This document shows positions 1 to 5,145 of a stretch of DNA of 5,145 nucleotides, in pieces. A model generated the notes under the pieces. That model worked only from the letters and a program-made list of their open reading frames with translations. It searched no databases and had not been told where the DNA came from. Within the stretch, counting starts at the first letter, position 1. Every line of letters begins with the position of its first letter. The translations under genes and the position numbers were made by a program. The DNA is from Pirellulaceae bacterium (GTDB lineage: Bacteria > Planctomycetota > Planctomycetia > Pirellulales > Pirellulaceae), in NCBI GenBank assembly GCA_020846515.1, contig JADLDX010000053.1, positions 1 to 5,145 on the forward strand, in the 5' to 3' direction.

Positions 1-475
1 GCATGACGATGAAACGGTCACCTCAGGCTACACCATCTTACAACCGCGAGTGAATGTTCATTTAGATGGGGCGAGCAAGTCCTGGTTCTCTAGAATTTTT
101 GCCGGCAGTCCGGGCGTAGATCCTTACGTGACCGCGGCGTCGGATGTTTATCAGGACCTATTCGGCGAGGGCAGCTTTACTGGTAAAGGCATCTACGATC
201 TTCAAGCCTTTGAGCGAGCACTAGCCAACGCCTTTCCTGAAAACGCAATTCTCAGTCACGACTTGATCGAAGGTTGCCATGCCCGAGTAGGCTTGGTGAC
301 GAATATCGAAGTATACGATGGCTACCCGGCTAGATACGAAGCCGATGCGCGTCGCGCGCATCGCTGGGTGCGCGGTGATTGGCAGTTGCTGCCATGGCTT
401 TTACCCCGCGTACCCTATGCCGCAGGTTGGAAACGCAATCCTCTCTCCTGGTTGTCGCGCTGGAAGGTAGCCGAC
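1..475 (+). other. Domain: C-terminal part of GT84 glucosyltransferase
   Basis: Residues 1-158 of the fragment. The stretch from DPYVTAASDVYQDLFGEGSF (res 40-59) through GKGIYD (61-66) and PENAILSHDLIEGCHAR (79-95) to HRWVRGDWQ (120-128) is the typical end of the inverting, GT-A-like glucosyltransferase domain in these proteins. By analogy with GT2-type processive enzymes, D87 in SHDLIEG is a candidate catalytic base, and RW-RGDWQ corresponds to the (Q/R)xxRW motif that binds the growing acceptor chain. The donor-binding part with its DxD motif should lie upstream of the window. The role known for the family is initiation on the protein itself and elongation of beta-1,2-glucan from UDP-glucose, on the cytoplasmic side. 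Assigning individual residues is inference from motif resemblance. Confidence 0.85.
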
Positions 476-3400
476 AATTTACGGCGTAGTCTGGTCGCAC
501 CAACGCTGCTGGGCGCCTTGATTGGCGGCTGGTACGCACGGCCTGAATTGGCTCTCTGGTGGGCAGTCGCGGCGTGGTGCGTCTGCCTGTTTCCGGTGGT
601 GGCCCAAGCATTGATGGTCGTCAAGAACTGGCCTTGGAAGGCCAGCTTTGTCGAGCACTTGCGTACGGTGGTGCAAGACATCGGCAAGACGTTAGCGCAG
701 TGCTTGTTGGGTGTCGCTGTTCTGCCTCACAAATCACTTTCGATGTTAGACGCCGTCACGCGCACGTTGTGGCGCATGCTGGTCTCGCGTAAACATCTTT
801 TAGAGTGGCAGACGGCGGCGGCTGTCGAATCACAATTGGGGCAACCGCGTTGGGCTAGCTTGATGCAACTCTGGTATCTGCCCTTGCTGGCGGTCGCAGT
901 GGAGCTGACGATACCGGCACCGGCCTGGTTAGCAGCAGCGCCCTTCTTGGTGTTATGGTTGCTGGCTCCCGCTCTCATTTTGTTGATCAATCAACCAATT
1001 CCCAGCGATCGATCGACTATCAACGACGAGCAAAGGAACTGGCTGCGCGCCTTCATTTCAGATACCTGGAGTTTCTTTGAAGCCTACGGTAACAGTGGAG
1101 ATCATTGGTTGCCGGTCGATAATGTTCAAGAAGAGCCGCACGAACGCATCGCACATCGCTTATCACCTACCAATGAGGGATTGTTCCTGGTATCCGCGTT
1201 GGTCGCCAGAGACTTTGGATACATCGGCATTGAATGTCTAACGACGCTTTGGGAAAAGAACCTGTCGTCGCTCCATCGTCTCGAGAAATTTAATGGCCAC
1301 TTTTATAACTGGTATGACACCGAAACACTTTTGCCACTTAATCCACGGTATGTTTCGACCGTCGATAGCGGGAACCTGATGGCCTGCTTGCTGACGGTGC
1401 ATGCAGGTATTGAAGAACTACTGGACAAAAGCTGGTCGCTAGAACGCTATCGCACTGGCGTGCTTGATACTATTTCCCTGCTGTTGCGGGCATGTCGGCA
1501 AGTAAACGTGGATGACTCCACAGAACTGCAGAAGTATGCCAGCAGAATCCTGGGTGCTGGTGAGAGCATTACGCAACAGTTCGAGCGTTTGCCGCTGGAC
1601 TGGGAGAATTGGCATGCATCGCTAGGGCATGTACGACAATTTACTTCGTTTCTAGTAGCCAGCGAATTGGCTGTACCGACCGCGAAGCATTCAAGCCAAC
1701 GCTATTCACACCTGGTCGTCAAGGCGCGCGTCGTTCACGATCGATTGGCTGGGATGCTGGCAGAATATGATCAGCTGTACGCCTGGATACCATGGGCGAT
1801 CGATGTGCAAAGCCCAACGCAGGGGGCACAGGCCACGGGCTTGAGTCGACTGGTCAACGAGTTGCTCAATCGCCGTAGTCTCCGCCAGGTTGCTGAGTTA
1901 GACCGGTCGTTACAAACAATCGCGGATACTCTGACGGACCGCTCGACGCCTGAACCGCTGGCCGTCGACTGGCGTTCCCAGTTACCGACTGGTCTTTTCG
2001 AAGCGATTCACGCCAGCTCACTCCACGCGCAAGCCTTGGTGGCACGGCTGACTGCCATCGCCCAACAAATGGAGTCGCTGGCGATGGGTACTGATTTTCG
2101 CTTTCTATATAACGAACAGCGAAGATTGTTTGCGATCGGGCTGAATGTCGACGAGGGACGCTTGGATCGATCGCATTACGACATGTTATGTTCAGAATCG
2201 AGACTGGCCAGTTACTTGGCGATTGCCAAAGGCGATGTCGAAGCGGCCCATTGGTTTCGATTGGGACGTCATGCAACGATCGCGGCAGGCAAATTCGCGC
2301 TGCTTTCGTGGGGCGGCACCATGTTTGAGTACTTGATGCCTCCGCTATTCCAAAGGCAGTTTGATGGTTCAGTGCTGACGCAAAGCTGTCAGGCGGCCGT
2401 CGCCAGGCAACGCGAATACGGGCGTCAACAGCGGGTACCTTGGGGTATATCAGAGTCGGCGTTTGGTGCGCTAGCCGTAAACGCCGATTATCACTATCGA
2501 TCATTTGGTGTACCCGGCTTGGGGCTGAAACGCGGCTTGGCCAAAGACCTGGTGATATCGCCTTACTCAACGTTCATGGCGCTCACGATTGACCCCGCTG
2601 GGTCAGTCGCCAATTTGCAGGCGTTAATTGCCGAGGGCGGTCAGGGCGAGTGGGGATTCTACGAGGCGCTAGACTACACGGCGGAACGACTGCCCGTGAA
2701 TAAACGTCGCCTGGTGGTACGTTGCTACATGGCACACCATCAGGGCATGGGACTCTTGGCTTTGGCCAATCTGCTGGACGATCATAGCATTCAGCGACGC
2801 TTTAATGCACATCCCATCGTGCGAGCCGCTGAGCTATTGCTGCAGGAACGTGTCCCCAAGGCGATGATTCCGTTTGAACCGCACGTCGATGAAGTTCAAG
2901 GCACTGATAGTTCCCCGAGCGAACAACAACTGACCAGTCGCCGATTGACCGGTGTCGAGAACTCCAGCCCGCGCACACATCTACTGTCCAACGGCACCTA
3001 CAGTGTCATGCTGACCAGCGCCGGCAGCGGCTACAGTCGCAGTGGCGCTCTGGATGTTTCACGTTGGCGTTCGGATACGACCACCGACAACTGGGGCCAA
3101 TACATCTATATCCGAGATTTGACATTTAATCATATTTGGTCACCCACCTATCAACCAACCTGCGTATCGCCGGATCAATACGAAGTCATCTTTGCGATTG
3201 ACAAAGTCGACTTCCATCGACAACAAAACGATCTGGAAACTCTGCTCGAGGTAGCCATCTCGCCGGAGAACAACACCGAAGTCAGGCAGTTGAAGATTAC
3301 CAATCACGGTACAGAGACTCGTCAACTGCAAGTAACCAGTTACGCAGAAGTTTCACTCGCCAAGAGTGCCGCGGACTTGGCTCATCCTGCATTCCAGAAG

Positions 3401-5145
3401 TTGTTCTTGGAAACTGAGTTCATTGCTGAAGAAGCGGCGATCCTGGCGCGACGTAGACCACGCGACGCGCAGCAACCGGCCCATTGGGCTGTGCATGTGC
3501 TGGCCGTTCCTGCCGAAGGCGTTAGTCGAATTGAGCATGAAACTAGTCGGCAAGCGTTTCTCGGTCGGCGTCGATCGGTCAGGAATCCGCAAGCCATCGA
3601 ACAAGCGTCACTCTCGGGTAATACGGGAGCGGTCTTGGATCCGATATTTTCGATACGCTGTACGCTCGAGATCCCTGCCGGAGCTTCAGTGACCGTGGCG
3701 TTCTCCACGGCTGTGGCAGAAAGTCGCCAAGAGGCCCTGGCCCTGGCCGATCAGTATCATGAGCTCCGCAATGTCCAGCGCGTCTTCGAACTGGCCTGGG
3801 CCTATGCTCAGGTTGAGTTGCGACATCAACACCTTTCACCTGCACAAGTGCATCTCTACCAAAAGCTGGCGGCTTATCTGCTCTATCCGCATTGGAGTCT
3901 GCGCGGTGGGGCTCAACTGCAACGTGAAAGTCATCTCGGCCAAAGCGGCTTGTGGCGCCATGGCATTTCAGGCGACACGCCGATTTTATTGGCACGCGTC
4001 ACGGAACCTGAGCAATTAGGGTTCGTACGCGAACTGGTAATGGCCCAGCGGTTTTGGCGAGAACGTGGCTTTGCGACGGACCTGATCCTCGTGAACGATT
4101 ATCCAGGCAGCTACTACGATGCCTTGCAGGATCAAATGCTCGGACTGCTGCAGGACATTTATCGTTCGCCAGCTCACCCAAACGTCTACCTCATTCGCGG
4201 CGCCCAGTTGCCGGCCGACGAGTTGGCTTTGATGGACACGGTCGCCGCTTGTGGATTGCACGGAGATCAGGGCACGATCAGCCAACAAATCGATGCGGCC
4301 CAATTGCGATCGCAGGCTTACTTGACGCACACCCAGCATCGCCATTTGACTCCACTGCCATCCAAACCACTACCAACCAAATCACTGCCTAACAAGTTTT
4401 CCCCTGCCAAGCTTTTGTCCAGTCGGTCATCCAAGGTCGCGGCTGGTAACGCGCCAGCAGATCAAGACCTCTCAGCGTTAGCAGCGCGTAGTGCCGAAGT
4501 CTCGCAGGCAGCGTCGTTAGCGGCTATAGCGTCGTTATCTTCCAGTCTTGAATTCTGGAATGGCACGGGGGGCTTTGCCGACGATGGACGCGAGTATCGC
4601 ATTCATGTGCAAGCGGATCACCTGCCGCCCATGCCCTGGTCACAGATTGTCGCCAATGAACGGCTGGGCTTTTTGTGTACCGAAAGCGGCGGTGGCTATA
4701 CGTGGTTTGAGAACAGTCGCGAAAACAAACTGACGACCTGGTCCAACGATCCTGTGGCCGATCCACCCAGTGAAGTGCTGTATGTTCAGGACGATGTAAC
4801 TGGCGAAACCTGGCTGCCGATGTCAGGTATCACGGCCGAAGATCGTCGAGCGGGCGTGACCTGCTGGGCCAACTACGGCGCGGGCTATGCGAAGTTCCAT
4901 AAGCAGCATGCCGTTTGGGATCAGCATGTCACTTTCAATGTGGCACCTGAAGACCCGGTAAAGTTCGTGCGTTTGACGCTCACCAATCGATCAGCGGCCG
5001 CTAGAGCCGTGACAGTCAGTTATTATGTGGAGTTGGTTCTAGGGGTGACACGCGAGCAGTCGCATTGGCATTTGCAAACGGAATTCGACCAGTCCAGTCG
5101 AGCTTTGCTGTGTCGCAATCCCTATCATCCCGAATACGCTCAACA
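1..5145 (+). CDS. ndvB: Cyclic beta-1,2-glucan synthase (NdvB/ChvB/Cgs family), internal fragment open at both ends
   Basis: One frame (codons from base 2) stays open for all 1,714 codons; I read it line by line and found no stop and no break in family-like sequence. The order GT84 end, membrane segments, glycoamylase-like middle domain, GH94 beta-sandwich, helical connector, second GH94 beta-sandwich is that of cyclic beta-1,2-glucan synthases. Key stretches are VYQDLFGEGSFTGKGIYD (res 49-66), HRWVRGDWQL (120-129), GHFYNWYDT (432-440), YVSTVDSGNL (450-459), VPWGISES (812-819), YMAHHQGM (909-916) and FLGRRRS in the first sandwich. Known family members are inner-membrane proteins that use UDP-glucose to prime, extend, size and cyclize beta-1,2-glucan, which goes to the periplasm and serves osmotic adaptation and host interaction. 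Full-length homologues have about 2,800-2,900 residues, so roughly 600 N-terminal and 500 C-terminal residues are probably missing here. No start codon, ribosome binding site or stop is visible. A diverged homologue making another beta-glucan remains possible. Confidence 0.93.
488..616 (+). other. Membrane region 1 (probably two helices)
   Basis: Residues about 163-205 are strongly hydrophobic in two blocks: LVAPTLLGALIGGWY, then LALWWAVAAWCVCLFPVVAQALM. A short polar turn (ARPE) separates them. This suggests a helical hairpin just after the glucosyltransferase domain. The family is polytopic and anchors its catalytic domains to the inner membrane in this way. Exact helix ends are estimated by eye. 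Confidence 0.8.
659..850 (+). other. Conserved inter-membrane segment (RKHLLEW motif)
   Basis: Residues about 220-283 link the two hydrophobic regions. They contain a mixed hydrophobic stretch (TLAQCLLGVAVLPHKSLSML) followed by TRTLWRMLVSRKHLLEWQTA, which is basic and amphipathic. The R-K-H-L-L-E-W-x-T-A signature recurs at this position in cyclic glucan synthases, as far as I recall. Its charge suggests a cytoplasmic loop lying along the membrane. Its function is not established. Confidence 0.6.
872..991 (+). other. Membrane region 2 (probably two helices)
   Basis: Residues about 291-330 form a second hydrophobic pair: WYLPLLAVAVELTIPAP, then AWLAAAPFLVLWLLAPALIL. It ends in NQPIPSD, where the soluble middle domain begins. 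The probable even number of helices in the two regions would put the glucosyltransferase and the downstream domains on the same (cytoplasmic) side. That fits use of UDP-glucose and phosphate inside the cell, but is inference from hydropathy judged by eye. Confidence 0.78.
1022..2092 (+). other. Middle (cyclization) domain, N-terminal and helical part
   Basis: Residues about 341-697. This part opens with DTWSFFEAYGNSGDHWLP (res 354-371), then VDNVQEEP and HRLSPTNEGL (385-394). GHFYNWYDT (432-440) and PRYVSTVDSGNLMACLL (448-464) follow. These blocks mark the start of the glycoamylase-like middle domain of cyclic glucan synthases. Compared with the form I recall as usual (HWLPPDNFQE, SPTNIGL), this protein has V for P, V for F and E for I, so it is a somewhat diverged member. 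The stretch from about residue 470 to 690 is helical, poorly conserved and rich in Q, A and L; I recognise no separate domain in it. Confidence 0.8.
2093..2900 (+). other. Middle domain core: glycoamylase-like / GH189 cyclization module
   Basis: Residues about 698-966. Highly conserved blocks appear in order: DFRFLYNEQRRLFAIGLNV (698-716), EGRLDRSHYDML (718-729), CSESRLASYLAIAKGD (730-745), HWFRLGRH, LLSWGGTMFEYLMP, VPWGISESAFG (812-822), YRSFGVPGLGLKRGL, DLVISPYSTFMAL, GFYEALDYT (885-893), YMAHHQGMG (909-917) and AAELLLQERVP (942-952). This matches the Glycoamylase-like Pfam family (PF10091). Work on a bacterial cyclic glucan synthase assigned this domain to anomer-retaining transglycosylation that closes the glucan ring (family GH189). 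E732 (CSESR) and E818 (GISES) are my candidates for acid/base and nucleophile. All conserved blocks appear intact, so the domain is probably active. Confidence 0.85.
2951..3769 (+). other. Domain: first GH94-type beta-sandwich (Glyco_transf_36 family)
   Basis: Residues about 984-1256. The domain begins with SSPRTHLLSNGTYSVMLTSA (res 988-1007) and GSGYSRSGALDVSRWRSD. It continues through NWGQYIYIRD, an immunoglobulin-like run of strands (LLEVAISPENNTEVRQLKI), SYAEVSL, HPAFQKLFLETEF, ETSRQAFLGRRRS and LSGNTGAVLDPIFSIR. It ends with AFSTAVAESRQEALALADQY. This is the N-terminal beta-sandwich of GH94 phosphorylases (PF06165), which occurs twice in NdvB-type proteins. It is thought to support the phosphorylase barrel and substrate binding. 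In Cgs enzymes the GH94 part controls glucan length by phosphorolysis. The GH94 catalytic aspartate is expected in the barrel beyond base 5145. Confidence 0.83.
3773..4345 (+). other. Helical connector between the two GH94-type beta-sandwiches
   Basis: Residues about 1258-1448. RVFELAWAYAQVELRHQHL and QVHLYQKLAAYLLYPHWSLR look helical. They are followed by LGQSGLWRHGISGDTPILL (res 1312-1330), RELVMAQRFWRERGFATDLILVNDYPGSYYDALQ and PNVYLIRGAQLPADELALM. The same order (LWxxGISGDxPI, then a DLVI-N-E/D-like block, then an xIFLR-like block, then a helix) follows the first GH94 sandwich in cyclic glucan synthases. GISGDTPI resembles the GISGD-P motif of the real GH94 barrel, so this looks like a partial, non-catalytic copy of barrel sequence. 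That interpretation is inference. Confidence 0.65.
4346..4549 (+). other. Low-complexity inter-domain linker (Pro/Lys then Ala/Ser rich)
   Basis: Residues about 1449-1516. After the five-residue repeats comes SSKVAAGNAPADQDLSALA, then an alanine/serine-rich, possibly helical stretch (ARSAEVSQAASLAAIASLSSS). The second beta-sandwich begins at LEFWNGTGGF. The composition is unlike the folded domains on either side (few aromatics, basic then small residues), which suggests an exposed linker. Family members vary in length here, so this is probably a lineage-specific extension. Confidence 0.7.
4352..4426 (+). repeat. Degenerate 15-bp tandem repeat coding for five-residue units (xLPxK)
   Basis: Residues 1451-1475 read in steps of five as PLPSK, PLPTK, SLPNK, FSPAK, LLSSR. 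A lysine or arginine closes every unit, and a proline sits at the third position of the first four. At DNA level the first three units share the pattern cca/tca ct- cc- --- aa- and differ mainly by single bases, so the tract probably grew by tandem duplication of a 15-bp unit and then drifted. It lies at the start of a flexible linker and stays in frame. I know of no binding function for it; a proline-spaced, positively charged hinge is the simplest reading. Confidence 0.7.
4547..5145 (+). other. Domain: second GH94-type beta-sandwich, truncated by window edge
   Basis: Residues about 1516-1714. The domain starts at LEFWNGTGGFADDGREYRI. It continues with PPMPWSQIVANERLGFLCTE, SGGGYTWFENSRENKLTTW, SNDPVADPPSEVLYVQDD, GETWLPM, VTCWANYGAGYAKF, VTFNVAPEDPVKFVRLTLTN and YYVELVLGVTRE. 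This is the beta-sandwich that directly precedes the catalytic (alpha/alpha)6 barrel in GH94 phosphorylases. GGGYTWFENSRENKLTTWSNDP is a close match to the motif in cyclic glucan synthases and cellobiose/chitobiose phosphorylases. The window ends inside this domain (HPEYAQ), so neither the rest of the sandwich nor the barrel can be checked. Confidence 0.85.

Noticed and set aside
1006..1017. CGATCGATCG self-complementary run
   Set aside because: It is short, within coding sequence (SDRST), with no repeat partner or nearby gene boundary, so it is unlikely to be an operator or terminator.
1866..2570. A 234-codon open frame on the - strand
   Set aside because: It lies wholly antisense to the conserved middle domain. 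Its translation is low-complexity, rich in R, P and S, with no recognisable motif, as expected of a shadow of a GC-moderate gene.
3421..3620. Possible frameshift in a basic, less conserved stretch (ARRRPRDAQQ to GRRRSVRNPQ)
   Set aside because: Family features on both sides (FLETEF before, FLGRRRS and LSGNTGAVLDP after) are in the same frame, and the basic residues fit the family pattern at this site.
4306..4313. GCGATCGC palindrome, identical to the cyanobacterial HIP1 octamer
   Set aside because: I noticed only this single copy; cyanobacterial genomes typically show it about once per kilobase or more. It falls inside conserved coding sequence and is best taken as chance.
3366..4392. Overlapping open frames of 80-140 codons on both strands
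   Set aside because: The phase 2 frame carries clear GH94-type sequence throughout this stretch. The alternative translations show no family features and no convincing ribosome binding sites.
4994..5003. NotI-like GCGGCCGC followed by CTAGAG, suggestive of a cloning junction
   Set aside because: The reading frame and beta-sandwich motif (TLTNRSAAARAVTVSYYVEL) run straight through it, so it is natural coding sequence and not a vector join.

Overview
The whole window lies inside one very large protein-coding gene on the + strand. Reading codons from base 2 (phase 2) gives 1,714 consecutive sense codons up to base 5143, with no stop. Base 1 and bases 5144-5145 belong to split codons, so both gene ends lie outside the window. 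The translation reads as a cyclic beta-1,2-glucan synthase of the NdvB/ChvB/Cgs type. These are inner-membrane enzymes of roughly 2,800-2,900 residues that make cyclic osmoregulated glucans from UDP-glucose. I recognise this from motif content, not from a database search.

Layout, with residues numbered from base 2: (1) residues 1-158, the C-terminal end of a GT84/GT2-like glucosyltransferase domain, with SHDLIEG and HRWVRGDWQ motifs; (2) residues 159-335, two hydrophobic membrane regions around a conserved cytoplasmic-type segment (RKHLLEW); (3) residues ~341-965, the middle 'glycoamylase-like' domain, which in this family carries out cyclization (GH189 in recent classification), with two strong candidate catalytic glutamates, E732 and E818; (4) residues ~985-1256, a first GH94-type beta-sandwich (Glyco_transf_36); (5) residues ~1258-1448, a mostly helical connector; (6) residues ~1449-1516, a low-complexity linker starting with a degenerate five-residue repeat; (7) residues 1517-1714, the start of a second GH94-type beta-sandwich, cut by the window edge. 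The N-terminal part of the glucosyltransferase and the GH94 (alpha/alpha)6 catalytic barrel should lie upstream and downstream respectively.

In the known enzymes the parts work in sequence: the GT84 module primes and extends a protein-linked beta-1,2-glucan, the GH94 module adjusts chain length by phosphorolysis, and the middle domain closes the ring by transglycosylation. The order seen here fits that scheme.

The organism is probably a Gram-negative bacterium with moderately high GC (roughly mid-50s percent by eye) and mixed third-position use. It does not look like the GC-rich codon use of typical Rhizobiales, where the enzyme is best known. A gamma-proteobacterium or a planctomycete would fit, but the window does not decide this. 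I found no RNA gene, mobile element, CRISPR array, promoter or terminator. No new biological system is evident. The points worth a second look are the repeat-bearing linker, the internal duplication, the candidate catalytic pair and the altered motif in the helical connector.
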